Part shown: piece after piece, positions 1 through 8,971 of the stretch
How positions within the stretch are numbered: the stretch's first letter is position 1
How the letters are laid out: each line of letters opens with the position of its first letter
Assembly (NCBI RefSeq): GCF_003347665.1
Contig: NZ_QDGA01000001.1
Coordinates: 248,655 to 312,654 of the forward strand
Reading direction: 5' to 3'
Length of the DNA: 64,000 nt
Source of the DNA: Microvirga calopogonii
Lineage (GTDB): Bacteria > Pseudomonadota > Alphaproteobacteria > Rhizobiales > Beijerinckiaceae
Program-made: the position numbers and the translations under genes
The notes under the pieces: model-generated
Databases searched by the model: none
What the model was told of the DNA's origin: nothing
Seen by the model: the letters and a program-made list of their open reading frames with translations, nothing else

Positions 1-17
1 GCCGCCTGCTCCACGTC

Positions 18-100
18 ATCACCGGCCTCGTGCCGGTGATCCCGATGGGTTGAGGCGCCGCGCCCCACAGAAGCGGGATGGCCGGGACAAGCCCGGCCAT
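18..100. repeat. Two REP-like hairpins at the window start
   Basis: Two short perfect inverted repeats lie here: 18-40 (9-bp arms, 5-nt loop) and 78-100 (9-bp arms, loop acaag). Their loops (ctcgt and acaag) are near complements, so they look like two copies of one element in opposite orientation. An open frame at 3-53 ends in TGA at 51-53 and may be the tail of an upstream gene, but it runs through the first hairpin, so its protein identity cannot be judged. I see no gene between 101 and 219. Confidence 0.6.
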
Positions 101-219
101 GACGGCGGAGGGTGGCAGGGCCTGAAGGTCATCTTCGGGAGAGCACGAAGCGCTAAGGACACGGAGATTCCCCCTTCTGCCCATTTCCCTCTCGGCCTGT
201 TTCGCGCATAGATAGGGCC

Positions 220-759
220 ATGCCGCTCCGCCTGTTGCGTTCCAGCCTCCTCATCCTGATCTTCGGCCTGGCCGTCGCGAGCTGCGGCTACATCCCCCGT
301 CAGGTTGCGGGCCTCCCCTCGGGTCCGCCCTGGGATGCTCTCCCCTTACGGAAATGGTTGGCAGAGGACCGGGCCGAGCCCGTCGCACTGGCCTTCTGCG
401 CTCCGCCCGAATGCAGTCCAGGACTTGCCGTGAGCGTCATTCGCCTGACCGGCAAGGATGCGGATATCACGGATGCCATCTTGGGGGACCCGGAGCGTCT
501 GGCCCGGGCGCTGCGCTCGCCTGCTGGCCGGGAGAAGCCGGTCAAAACCCGGATCAGCGTCGAGCGCCTCAGGGACACCCCCTATCGCGGCTTCGCCATC
601 GATCTCGCCCCATTGGACGGCAGCAAGCGTCCGGCCTATGGCGCCGCCTTCGGAAAGCGCGACAGCGAGGCTCTCTCGGTTGTCCTCGTCATCGGCGAGA
701 GCCCGGATTCTGTGCTCGAAACGGCCAAGGAGGTCGCTGCCCGCGAATTAGGCTCCTGA
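220..759 (+). CDS. Hypothetical lipoprotein
   Basis: A 179-residue protein I do not recognise by family. The N-terminus is a lipoprotein signal: basic start, hydrophobic segment at about residues 7-20, and a lipobox (VASC) that would place the lipidated cysteine at residue 22. The rest is soluble and periplasmic by inference, with no TM segment and no visible catalytic motif. It ends 65 bases before purS and runs in the same direction, but the gap and unrelated content do not prove cotranscription. Confidence is high that it is a gene and low on any function. Confidence 0.8.
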   Translation: MPLRLLRSSLLILIFGLAVASCGYIPRQVAGLPSGPPWDALPLRKWLAEDRAEPVALAFCAPPECSPGLAVSVIRLTGKDADITDAILGDPERLARALRSPAGREKPVKTRISVERLRDTPYRGFAIDLAPLDGSKRPAYGAAFGKRDSEALSVVLVIGESPDSVLETAKEVAARELGS

Positions 760-824
760 GCCCGTTGTCTCTTGCGGCTAAATTCTTTATGGCCTTGGCC
801 AAATCTCAACAGCCCGAGGCCCCC

Positions 825-1064
825 ATGAAAGCCCGTGTCACCGTGACCCTCAAGAACGGCGTTCTCGATCCCCAAGGCAAGGCCATCGAAGGTGCCCTCA
901 AGTCCCTTGGGGTCGAGGGCATCGACGGCGTGCGCCAGGGCAAGGTCTTCGACATCGAGCTCGGAACCGCCGACAGGGCCCAGGCCGAAGCCCAGCTCAA
1001 GGCCGCCTGCGAGAAGCTTCTCGCGAATACGGTCATTGAAAACTATCGCGTCGAAATCGCGTGA
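825..1064 (+). CDS. purS: Phosphoribosylformylglycinamidine synthase subunit PurS
   Basis: PurS is the small subunit of the three-part FGAM synthase (PurS-PurQ-PurL), which converts FGAR, ATP and glutamine to FGAM in purine synthesis; it bridges the glutaminase and synthetase subunits in the cytoplasm. The 79-residue product has the usual PurS length and the typical start ([18 protein letters not shown]). I chose the ATG at 825 because an upstream in-frame extension to 354 overlaps the preceding lipoprotein gene and is not PurS-like. It ends 7 bases before purQ, so the two are surely cotranscribed. Confidence 0.96.
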   Translation: MKARVTVTLKNGVLDPQGKAIEGALKSLGVEGIDGVRQGKVFDIELGTADRAQAEAQLKAACEKLLANTVIENYRVEIA

Positions 1065-1071
1065 GGCTTCC

Positions 1072-1770
<699 letters not shown>

Positions 1771-1802
1771 TCCAAGAAGCGGGGACGAGACGCCCCCGCA
1801 GC

Positions 1803-1912
1803 CCTCATTCTGAGGAGCGAAGCGTCTCGAAGGACGAGGGCGTCTCCAGCGCTCTCTGGACCCGGTGTCCTCGTCCTTCGAGACGGGCCTAGCGGCCCTC
1901 CTCAGGATGAGG
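1803..1912. repeat. Intergenic long inverted repeat between purQ and purL
   Basis: The purQ-purL gap holds a long imperfect inverted repeat: left arm about 1803-1839 and right arm about 1869-1912. The arms contain complementary blocks such as ctcgaaggacgag and ctcgtccttcgag, and cctcattctgaggag and ctcctcaggatgagg. It resembles the mobile palindromic intergenic elements common in alphaproteobacteria. No promoter is obvious. It could fold in the purSQL mRNA and change the PurL level, but that is speculation. Confidence 0.75.
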
Positions 1913-1969
1913 ACATCTGATTGTCCCTCCCTCCTCCCAACCGGAAGAGGGTAACACTGCGAGACCCCG

Positions 1970-4180
1970 ATGATCCGCAACGACGTCGCCATCACCCCGG
2001 AGCTGGTCAAGGAGCACGGGCTGAAGCCGGACGAATACGAGCGCTTCGTGAACCTGATCGGCCGCGAGCCGACCATCACCGAGCTCGGCATCGTGTCGGC
2101 CATGTGGAACGAGCATTGCTCGTACAAGTCCTCCCGTATCCACCTGCGCGGCCTGCCCACCAAGGCACCCTGGGTCATCCAGGGGCCGGGCGAGAACGCG
2201 GGCGTGATCGATATCGGCGATGGTCTGGCCTGCATCTTCAAGATGGAAAGCCATAACCACCCGTCGTTCATCGAGCCCTACCAGGGTGCGGCGACGGGGG
2301 TCGGCGGCATCCTGCGCGACGTGTTCACCATGGGCGCGCGCCCCATCGCGTCGCTGAACTTCCTGCGCTTCGGCGAGCCGGATCACCCGAAGACCCCTCA
2401 CCTCGTCTCGGGCGTGGTGGCGGGCATCGGCGGCTACGGCAATTCCTTCGGTGTGCCGACGGTCGGCGGCAGCGTCGGCTTCGACAAGCGCTACAACGGC
2501 AACATCCTGGTCAACGCCATGGCGGTAGGTCTCGCCCGCACGGACGAGATCTTCTACGCGAAGGCCACCGGCGTCGGGAACCCGATCGTCTATCTCGGCT
2601 CCAAGACCGGCCGCGACGGCATCCACGGCGCCACCATGGCGTCGGCCGAGTTCGACGATGCGTCCGAGGAGAAGCGCCCCACCGTGCAGGTGGGCGACCC
2701 CTTCGCCGAAAAGCTCCTGCTCGAAGCCTGCCTCGAACTCATGAAGTCCGGCGCGGTGATCGCCATTCAGGACATGGGTGCGGCCGGCCTCACCAGCTCC
2801 GCGGTCGAGATGGGCGCGAAGGGCAATCTCGGCATCGAGCTCTACCTCGACAAGGTGCCCTGCCGCGAAGAGGGCATGACCGCCTACGAGATGATGCTGT
2901 CCGAGAGCCAGGAGCGCATGCTCATGGTGCTCAAGCCCGGCATGGAGAAGGAGGCCGAGGCCATCTTCCACAAGTGGGGCCTGGACTTCGCCGTGATCGG
3001 CAAGACCACCGATACGCTCCGCTTCGTCATCAAGCACCAGGGCGAGGTCAAGGCCGACCTTCCCATCAAGGAGCTGGGTGACGAGGCTCCGCTTTATGAT
3101 CGTCCCTGGGTGGAGAGCCCCAAGCAGCCGGTGATCGCGCCCGACAGCGTGAAGGCCCCGATGTCGGAGGCCGAGGCGCTGCTCAAGCTCGTCGGCTCGC
3201 CGGACCAGAGCTCGAAGCGCTGGGTCTGGGAGCAGTACGACCACCTCATCCTCGGCAACACGGTCCAGACGCCCGGCGGCGATGCCGCCATCGTGCGCAT
3301 CGAGGACGGCCCGAAGGGTCTGGCGCTCACCACCGACGTGACGCCGCGCTATTGCGAGGCCGATCCTTTCGAGGGCGGCAAGCAGGCGGTGGCGGAAGCC
3401 TGGCGCAACATCACGGCGGTCGGCGGCCTGCCGCTGGCGCTGACCGACAACCTCAACTTCGCCAGCCCGGAGCGGCCCGAATCCATGGGCCAGTTCGTCG
3501 GCTGCGTCCGGGGCATCGGCGAGGCCTGTAAGGCGCTCGACTTCCCGGTCGTGTCCGGCAACGTCTCGCTCTACAACGAGACCAACGGCCAGGGCATCCT
3601 GCCGACACCCGCCATCGGCGGCGTCGGCCTCCTCGACGACGTGACGGTCAATGCCTCCATCGCGTTCAAGCAGGAGGGCGAGGCCATCATCCTCATCGGT
3701 GCGACCCAAGGTTGGCTCGGCCAGTCGATTTACCTGCGCGACGTCTGCGGCCGGGAGGAAGGCGCGCCGCCGCCGGTGGACCTCGCCCAGGAGAAGCGCA
3801 ACGGCGATTTCGTGCGCCAGCTCGTCCGCTCCGGCCAAGTCAAGACCGTCCACGACCTCTCGGACGGCGGCATTGCGCTGGCTCTCGCCGAAATGGCCAT
3901 GGCCGGCCAAATGGGCGCCGAGATCACGGCTGTTCCCGAGGGCCTGCCCCTCCACGCCTTCCTCTTCGGCGAGGATCAGGCCCGCTACCTCATCGCCGTC
4001 GACGAGGACGTGGCGGCCGACATCCTCTACGAGGCCGGCGCCGGCGGCATTCCGGCCGTGACCCTGGGCATCACCGGGGGCGATGCGTTGATTCTGCCCG
4101 GCCGGCAGGCCATATCCGTGAAGCAATTGAAGGCAGCGCACGAAGCCTGGCTGCCGGAATACATGACCGGCAAGTCTTAA
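1970..4180 (+). CDS. purL: Phosphoribosylformylglycinamidine synthase subunit PurL
   Basis: Synthetase subunit of FGAM synthase; uses ATP and ammonia from PurQ to convert FGAR to FGAM. At 736 residues it is the small (PurS/PurQ-dependent) type, not the 1300-residue fused enzyme. Visible PurL signatures include the N-terminal [11 protein letters not shown], the nucleotide-site segment [20 protein letters not shown] around residue 95, and the repeated AIRS-like half with a matching GNVSLYNET segment near residue 525. The ATG at 1970 gives the usual start [16 protein letters not shown]. Purine genes upstream and bolA-grxD downstream match the common Hyphomicrobiales order. Confidence 0.97.
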   Translation: MIRNDVAITPELVKEHGLKPDEYERFVNLIGREPTITELGIVSAMWNEHCSYKSSRIHLRGLPTKAPWVIQGPGENAGVIDIGDGLACIFKMESHNHPSFIEPYQGAATGVGGILRDVFTMGARPIASLNFLRFGEPDHPKTPHLVSGVVAGIGGYGNSFGVPTVGGSVGFDKRYNGNILVNAMAVGLARTDEIFYAKATGVGNPIVYLGSKTGRDGIHGATMASAEFDDASEEKRPTVQVGDPFAEKLLLEACLELMKSGAVIAIQDMGAAGLTSSAVEMGAKGNLGIELYLDKVPCREEGMTAYEMMLSESQERMLMVLKPGMEKEAEAIFHKWGLDFAVIGKTTDTLRFVIKHQGEVKADLPIKELGDEAPLYDRPWVESPKQPVIAPDSVKAPMSEAEALLKLVGSPDQSSKRWVWEQYDHLILGNTVQTPGGDAAIVRIEDGPKGLALTTDVTPRYCEADPFEGGKQAVAEAWRNITAVGGLPLALTDNLNFASPERPESMGQFVGCVRGIGEACKALDFPVVSGNVSLYNETNGQGILPTPAIGGVGLLDDVTVNASIAFKQEGEAIILIGATQGWLGQSIYLRDVCGREEGAPPPVDLAQEKRNGDFVRQLVRSGQVKTVHDLSDGGIALALAEMAMAGQMGAEITAVPEGLPLHAFLFGEDQARYLIAVDEDVAADILYEAGAGGIPAVTLGITGGDALILPGRQAISVKQLKAAHEAWLPEYMTGKS

Positions 4181-4192
4181 GGAGTTTGATCC

Positions 4193-4429
4193 ATGCCGAT
4201 GGATTCCCGTGAAATCGAAAGCATGATCAAGGCCGCGCTGCCCGACGCGGTGGTCGAGATCAAGGATCTGGCCGGCGACGGCGATCATTATGCCGCCACC
4301 GTCACCTCCTCGGCCTTCAAGGGGAAGTCGCGGGTCCAGCAGCACCAGATGGTCTATGCAGCGCTGCAAGGACGCATGGGAGGCGTGCTTCATGCCCTTG
4401 CATTGACGACCGTTGCACCCGACAATTGA
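4193..4429 (+). CDS. bolA: BolA family protein
   Basis: Small BolA/IbaG-like protein of 78 residues. BolA proteins pair with CGFS monothiol glutaredoxins to hold a bridging [2Fe-2S] cluster and take part in iron signalling. The sequence shows the family core: an N-terminal helix, the DGDHYAATVTS strand, and the helix HQMVYAALQG leading to the conserved histidine in LHALALTT. A good ribosome site (aaggag, 4180-4185) precedes the ATG at 4193; a second ATG at 4199 is possible. It sits 12 bases after purL and 44 bases before grxD, its probable partner. Confidence 0.95.
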   Translation: MPMDSREIESMIKAALPDAVVEIKDLAGDGDHYAATVTSSAFKGKSRVQQHQMVYAALQGRMGGVLHALALTTVAPDN

Positions 4430-4473
4430 GACGTGAAACCCGGCGCCTTGACCGCTGAGGAACAGGAGACATC

Positions 4474-4809
4474 ATGGCTGACGCCAACCAGATCATCGAC
4501 AACGAAGTGAAGTCCAACGACGTCGTGCTGTTCATGAAGGGCACGCCGCAATTCCCCATGTGCGGGTTCTCGGGCCAGGTCGTCCAGATCCTCAACTACC
4601 TCGGCGTGCCCTACAAGGGCGTCAACGTCCTCGAGGACGAGACCATCCGCCAGGGCATCAAGGATTATTCCAACTGGCCGACCATTCCGCAGCTCTACGT
4701 GAAGGGCGAGTTCGTCGGCGGCTGCGACATCACCCGCGAGATGTTCCAGGCCGGCGAGTTGCAGCAGCTCTTCGTCGACAAGGGCATCCAGGTTCAGCAG
4801 AGCGCCTGA
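4474..4809 (+). CDS. grxD: Monothiol glutaredoxin, Grx4 family
   Basis: Monothiol glutaredoxin of 111 residues that binds and transfers [2Fe-2S] clusters with BolA-type partners in the cytoplasm. The diagnostic CGFS active site starts at Cys 30 (PMCGFSGQ). The glutathione-binding features [18 protein letters not shown] follow at about residues 67-84. The ATG at 4474 has a purine-rich site (gaggaacagg) just upstream. It follows bolA in the same direction, matching the physical BolA-Grx4 partnership known in many bacteria, and is followed by a strong hairpin terminator. Confidence 0.97.
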   Translation: MADANQIIDNEVKSNDVVLFMKGTPQFPMCGFSGQVVQILNYLGVPYKGVNVLEDETIRQGIKDYSNWPTIPQLYVKGEFVGGCDITREMFQAGELQQLFVDKGIQVQQSA

Positions 4810-4835
4810 GGCAATCGCTCTTCCTGAAGAGATCG

Positions 4836-4861
4836 AGGCGGGGCATGGCCCCGCCTTTTTT
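4836..4861 (+). terminator. Rho-independent terminator after grxD
   Basis: A perfect 9-bp GC-rich stem (aggcggggc / gccccgcct) with a 3-nt loop is followed by a run of six T. It lies 27 bases after the grxD stop and should end the purine-bolA-grxD transcript. Confidence 0.92.
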
Positions 4862-5000
4862 GCGTTTGCGGCCCGTCGAAACGGGCGTGATATGTCGCAT
4901 TCCTCAAACGGCTCAGTTTTCGGCACAATGGTTTGTGCTGAACACAACAGAAGAGCCGCTCGACACAGAATAAGAAGGAGCGGCGAGAAGGGGCTTTTCC

Positions 5001-5318
5001 ATGTTCGAACCCGAGACGAATGTCGTCGCCTTCAAGCCGCGCAAGGCCGTGGCTCATCACCCCAGGAGCCTGATGGAGCGCATCTATGCCGCCGGCTCGC
5101 TCTCCGTCCGGGCGGATGACCGGGCCACGAAGGCGGCGGCCGTCATGCTGCAGGCTCTGGGATTCCTGGTCATCGAGGAAATCCTGGCCGACGGCACCCC
5201 GCGTCGTCTCCAGCGTGGGGAGGCCCGCCAAGCCATGGACCGCCCCTGGCGCCTCTCAAAGCCGGCCTTTTCCGGCGAAATCGGCATTCCCGACGTCAGC
5301 GGGGCCTTTCCGGCCTGA
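5001..5318 (+). CDS. Hypothetical protein, 105 aa
   Basis: An unrecognised cytoplasmic protein of 105 residues with no signal peptide, TM segment or known motif. A purine-rich ribosome site (aagaaggagcgg, about 4973-4984) lies 16 bases before the ATG, which is a little far. The middle contains a hydrophobic helix-strand pattern (AAAVMLQALGFLVIEEILADG), consistent with a small folded domain. It stands alone between the grxD terminator and the cyclase gene. Function unknown. Confidence 0.65.
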   Translation: MFEPETNVVAFKPRKAVAHHPRSLMERIYAAGSLSVRADDRATKAAAVMLQALGFLVIEEILADGTPRRLQRGEARQAMDRPWRLSKPAFSGEIGIPDVSGAFPA

Positions 5319-5438
5319 CCCTGGGTCAGCCCAGTTGGCCGCTTCCATGGGCGGTGATACCCTGTATGGCGCGATGCGCGGCGGGATCGCTATCCGTCTG
5401 CCGGGTCGGATCCGCTCGCGATCTTGAAGGGCTCACCC

Positions 5439-6176
5439 ATGGCGCCCGTCCATTCCAGGATCTGCAAGGGTTGCTGGCAGCAGCTGCATATTCCCGTACC
5501 TCTCCGCGGGCCGGTTTCCGTGCCTTTTCGCATCTTCGGCATTCGCCCGAGCCGGATGAATCCGAATACCTGCACGGTCTGCGAGCTCATGTTCACGCGG
5601 ATCATGAAAGCCCGCAACATCCCCGTCGACGTCTCCGTCCTTTTCGCGGACCTCAGGGGCTATACGGCCCTGTCGCAGTCGCTGCCGCCCGACGCGGTCT
5701 CATCCCTGCTCGATGCCTTCTACGACGAATGTGCGGAGGCGATCTGGGAATATGACGGCCTGCTGAACAAGACCATCGGCGACTCCGTCATGGCGCTCTT
5801 CAACTTCCCCATCCAGCAGCGGAACCATGCCGAGCAGGCGGTCCGGGCCGGGCGCGAGATCCTGCGCCGCTGCGAGGTCCGCCGCAAGACTTTGCTCTCG
5901 GACCATGCGGCCCTCGGCGACACCGATCTCGGCGTCGGGATCGGCATCGACTCGGGCGTGGTGAGCTTCGGGGAATTCGGCCGGTCGCATCGCGATCTGA
6001 CCGCGATCGGCCCCGTGGTGAATACGGCCGCCCGCGCCCAGGCTGCGGCTGCGACGGGCGAAATCCTGGTAACCCGTGCCGTTTTCGACAGGGCCGGGCG
6101 CGACATGGTCAAAGGCGAGGGACGGGAATATCGCCTGAAAGGCTTCGAGGCTCCCGTCCAGCTTTACGCAGCCTGA
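5439..6176 (+). CDS. Class III adenylate/guanylate cyclase with N-terminal CxxC pair
   Basis: A 245-residue nucleotide cyclase that would make cAMP (or cGMP) from the triphosphate, acting as a dimer. The catalytic domain (about residues 62-240) keeps both metal aspartates, Asp 71 in FADLRGY and Asp 115 in GDSVMALF, a lysine in NKTIGD, and the transition-state Asn/Arg pair in VVNTAAR; the aspartate in RDLTAIG favours ATP as substrate. Unusual is the first 50 residues: CKGC (9-12) and CTVC (45-48), a four-cysteine set that could bind zinc or an iron-sulfur cluster as a sensor. The ATG at 5439 has a gaagg site 8 bases upstream; an in-frame TTG at 5424 overlaps that site. No membrane segment is seen. 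Confidence 0.88.
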   Translation: MAPVHSRICKGCWQQLHIPVPLRGPVSVPFRIFGIRPSRMNPNTCTVCELMFTRIMKARNIPVDVSVLFADLRGYTALSQSLPPDAVSSLLDAFYDECAEAIWEYDGLLNKTIGDSVMALFNFPIQQRNHAEQAVRAGREILRRCEVRRKTLLSDHAALGDTDLGVGIGIDSGVVSFGEFGRSHRDLTAIGPVVNTAARAQAAAATGEILVTRAVFDRAGRDMVKGEGREYRLKGFEAPVQLYAA

Positions 6177-6190
6177 ACCCGAGCCGCCGA

Positions 6191-6841
6191 TCAGGAGCGG
6201 TTCAGGGCAGCCTTCATGAACGTGACGGCGTCGGGCGAAGCCCACTCGGCCGGCCCCTTCAGCAAGGCGATCTCGCAACCCGCGGCATCGACCACGAAGG
6301 TGGTCGGCAGGCCGACCACATGGCCGGATTTCTGCAGCACCTGCAGCAGCTTGCCCTCCGGGTCGGCGTGATAGGCCAGGTTCCTGATGCCGTTCTCCTG
6401 CAGCCAGGCCTTCGGCTTCTCGCGGTTGCGCGTATCGACGTTGATGGCGACGACCTGGAAATCGGAGCCGCCCAGCTCCGTCTGGAGCTTGTCGAGAGCG
6501 GGCATTTCCTGTCGGCAGGGCACGCACCAGGTCGCCCAGAGGTTGACCAGGATCATCTTGCCCTTGAAGTCCGACAGGCTCATGGGCTGGCCCTCGGGGC
6601 CGTTGAAGGCGATCACGGGCGGCGGCTTCGGCGCTTGGCTGACCCCGACGGCCGCCACCTCACCCTTGGCAAGCGGCTTCAGACGCTCGACGGTCGGCTT
6701 CGACGCGCGGCATTCGGCAACGCCGGCCGCCATGGGATCATGGGGCGCAAAGCCGTACCAGGCCGCGCCGGCCGCTCCGATCACCGCCAGGGCGCCCAGA
6801 CCGACGAGCCAGCTTTTCCGGGAATTCACTGCATTCGACAT
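6191..6841 (-). CDS. tlpA: TlpA-like membrane-anchored thioredoxin
   Basis: Periplasmic thiol:disulfide oxidoreductase of 216 residues, related to TlpA, which reduces the CuA-site assembly proteins of cytochrome oxidase in rhizobia. An N-terminal signal anchor (about residues 11-30) holds a thioredoxin domain outside the membrane. The active site WCVPC has Cys 106 and Cys 109, and the cis-proline segment is GLPTTFVVD. Cys 44 and a cysteine near the C-terminus (AAGCE) may form a second disulfide. The start is the ATG read from 6841; the longer upstream frame runs through a repeat and is not coding. It is divergent from lptM-lysA. Confidence 0.9.
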   Translation of the reverse strand: MSNAVNSRKSWLVGLGALAVIGAAGAAWYGFAPHDPMAAGVAECRASKPTVERLKPLAKGEVAAVGVSQAPKPPPVIAFNGPEGQPMSLSDFKGKMILVNLWATWCVPCRQEMPALDKLQTELGGSDFQVVAINVDTRNREKPKAWLQENGIRNLAYHADPEGKLLQVLQKSGHVVGLPTTFVVDAAGCEIALLKGPAEWASPDAVTFMKAALNRS

Positions 6842-6954
6842 GGCCCGTGATGTGGCGCTTTTTGGCGCAAGCCTCAAGCCCTCACGTCCAAAACACGACC
6901 GTTCGCCCATCACGAAAGCGTTGAGGTCACAGGCTGTTTTCTTCCACGCCGAAA

Positions 6955-6994
6955 GCATCGTGCGGAAAACCGGATCCACTTTTCCGCACGATGC
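6955..6994. repeat. Perfect palindromic repeat (gcatcgtgcggaaaa family)
   Basis: Two perfectly complementary 15-bp arms (6955-6969 and 6980-6994) surround a 10-nt loop containing ggatcc. Similar sequences recur elsewhere in this window (for example 21718-21752 and 48441-48481), so it is a dispersed repeat. It lies in the tlpA-lptM gap, where related genomes usually carry argH. Confidence 0.85.
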
Positions 6995-7055
6995 GCTTGC
7001 CTCTCGCATCTGAAATCGCTTCCCGCTATGGTGCGGCCACGTTTCGGAGCTTGTA

Positions 7056-7304
7056 ATGTCGTCCAGCCTGACTTTTCCCCGCGCGGTTGTGGTTGCGGGC
7101 CTTCTCGTTCTCGGTTTGACCGCCTGCGGCCGACGCGGCGCCCTCGAGCCGCCGCCGGATGCCTCGGCACAGGCTGCCGAGACCCAGACGCAGGTGCCGA
7201 CGAGCGATGCCACCCTGCCCTCCCCGGTCGGCACGCCCCGCTCCAGGGCCAACCAGGGCTACACGATTCCGAACAAGCCCTTTATCCTCGACCCGCTGCT
7301 TTAG
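7056..7304 (+). CDS. lptM: LptM-like small lipoprotein
   Basis: An 82-residue lipoprotein of the LptM/YifL type, which helps mature the LptD-LptE lipopolysaccharide translocon at the outer membrane. It has a signal peptide and a lipobox LTAC, with the lipidated cysteine at residue 24 followed by the family signature CGRRGALEPP. The rest is a short proline-rich tail. It ends 8 bases before lysA; this lptM-lysA pairing is widespread in proteobacteria and supports the call. Confidence 0.85.
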   Translation: MSSSLTFPRAVVVAGLLVLGLTACGRRGALEPPPDASAQAAETQTQVPTSDATLPSPVGTPRSRANQGYTIPNKPFILDPLL

Positions 7305-7312
7305 GCTTTTCG

Positions 7313-8581
7313 ATGCACCATTTTGCCTATCGTGACGGCGTCCTCCATGCGGAGGGTGTCGATCTGCGCCGCCTCGCGGACGAGGTCGGAACCCCGTTCT
7401 ATTGCTATTCCTCGGCCACCCTGGAGCGGCACTACAGGGTCTTCGCCGAAGCCTTCGCCGATACGGACGCTCTCGTCTGCTATGCCATGAAGGCCAATTC
7501 CAACCAGGCCGTGCTCCGAACGCTCGGCCGCCTCGGCGCGGGCATGGACATCGTGTCCGAGGGTGAGCTGCGCCGCGCGCTGGCGGCCGGCGTGCCCGGC
7601 GAACGGATCGTGTTCTCGGGCGTCGGCAAGACCCGGTCCGAGATGGCCTTCGCCCTCGAGAGCGGCATTCTCTGCTTCAACGTGGAATCGGAGCCGGAGC
7701 TCGAGGCGCTGTCCGAAGTGGCGGTCTCCAAGGGTGTTCGCGCGCCCGTGTCGATCCGCATCAACCCGGATGTGGACGCCAAGACCCACGCGAAGATTTC
7801 GACCGGCAAGTCCGAGAACAAGTTCGGCATCCCCATCGCCCGGGCCCGAGAGGTCTATGCCCGGGCGGCGGCACTCAAGGGAATCGCGGTCACCGGCGTC
7901 GACATGCATATCGGCAGCCAGATCACGGATCTGGCCCCTTACGACAATGCGACCGCCCTTCTGGCCGAACTCGCCCGCGATCTGATGGCCGACGGGCACA
8001 AGCTGCACCACATCGATCTCGGCGGCGGCCTCGGCATTCCCTATCGCGAGAACAACGAGCCGCCGCCCGACCCGCAGGCCTATGCGGCGATCATCAAGCG
8101 CCACACCAAGGATCTCGGCCTCAAGCTCGTCTTCGAGATGGGCCGCATGATCGCCGGCAATGCGGGCGTCCTCATCGCCCGGGTCATCTACGTCAAGCAG
8201 GGCGCCGACAAGCCCTTCGTGATCGTCGATGCCGCCATGAACGACCTCATCCGCCCGACGCTCTACGAAGCCCATCACGACATCAAGCCGGTCGCCGAGG
8301 CCACGCCCGACACGCCGCGCATCGTCGCCGACGTGGTCGGCCCCGTCTGCGAGACCGGCGACTATCTCGCCCTCTCCCGCGACATGCCGGAGGTGAAGGC
8401 CGGCGACCTCATCGCCATCATGACCGCCGGCGCCTATGGGGCGGTCCAGGCCAGCACCTACAACACCCGGCGTCTCGTGCCCGAGGTGCTCGTCCGCGGC
8501 GAGGACCACGCGGTGGTGCGCCCGCGCCCGACCTACGAAGAGCTGATCGGTCTCGACCGGGTTCCGGACTGGCTGGCCTGA
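7313..8581 (+). CDS. lysA: Diaminopimelate decarboxylase
   Basis: PLP enzyme that decarboxylates meso-diaminopimelate to L-lysine, the last step of lysine synthesis. The 422 residues match the family length. The PLP lysine is Lys 60 in CYAMKANSN; the phosphate-binding GGGLG segment and the cross-subunit active-site cysteine in GPVCETGDYLA are present, as is the C-terminal GAYGAVQASTYN. The ATG at 7313 gives the usual start and lies 8 bases after lptM. A longer in-frame extension to 7028 overlaps lptM and was rejected. Confidence 0.97.
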   Translation: MHHFAYRDGVLHAEGVDLRRLADEVGTPFYCYSSATLERHYRVFAEAFADTDALVCYAMKANSNQAVLRTLGRLGAGMDIVSEGELRRALAAGVPGERIVFSGVGKTRSEMAFALESGILCFNVESEPELEALSEVAVSKGVRAPVSIRINPDVDAKTHAKISTGKSENKFGIPIARAREVYARAAALKGIAVTGVDMHIGSQITDLAPYDNATALLAELARDLMADGHKLHHIDLGGGLGIPYRENNEPPPDPQAYAAIIKRHTKDLGLKLVFEMGRMIAGNAGVLIARVIYVKQGADKPFVIVDAAMNDLIRPTLYEAHHDIKPVAEATPDTPRIVADVVGPVCETGDYLALSRDMPEVKAGDLIAIMTAGAYGAVQASTYNTRRLVPEVLVRGEDHAVVRPRPTYEELIGLDRVPDWLA

Positions 8582-8634
8582 CAAGCGCCGGCGGGCTGTG
8601 TGAACGATTGCGTTCGAAGGTTTGGCGCAGGTTC

Positions 8635-8750
8635 ACCTCTCCCTGAGGGAGAGGTCGCGCCTTAAGGCGCGGGTGAGGGGTTAGTGTCATCTCCGCATAA
8701 CGCTCTCCCCCTCACCCTCGCTACGCTCGACCTCTCCCCACCGGGGAGAG
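8635..8750. repeat. Inverted repeat element downstream of lysA
   Basis: The 390-base gap 8582-8971 has no gene. It holds complementary blocks (cacctctccctgagggagaggt, about 8634-8655, and cctctccccaccggggagaggc, about 8731-8752, each also locally self-complementary; plus gggtgagggg against cccctcaccc). This is another dispersed intergenic element type of alphaproteobacteria. A third related block (ggggagaggtgagg) lies near 8790-8803. Confidence 0.7.
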
Positions 8751-8971
8751 GCGGACTGGCGGAGCCGATCTCGGGAACACCCGAGATCCGGGGAGAGGTG
8801 AGGTTGCGGCAAGGTTCGCCTCGAACAATGCGCCGCCTGAAAGATTGGGGTTTGACCGGTCACCTCTTCTTGAAGCGTTGCGCGCAATTGACCGCTGGTC
8901 ATCCGGGTCGCGCGTGCTAGCTTTTCCAGCGGGGGTTCACTGCACATCGCGTGCAGCGGGAGATGTTTGGC

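Noticed and set aside
1889-4393. 834-residue open frame antisense to purL
   Set aside because: Typical shadow of a GC-rich coding gene; purL on the plus strand has full family signatures and the antisense frame has none.
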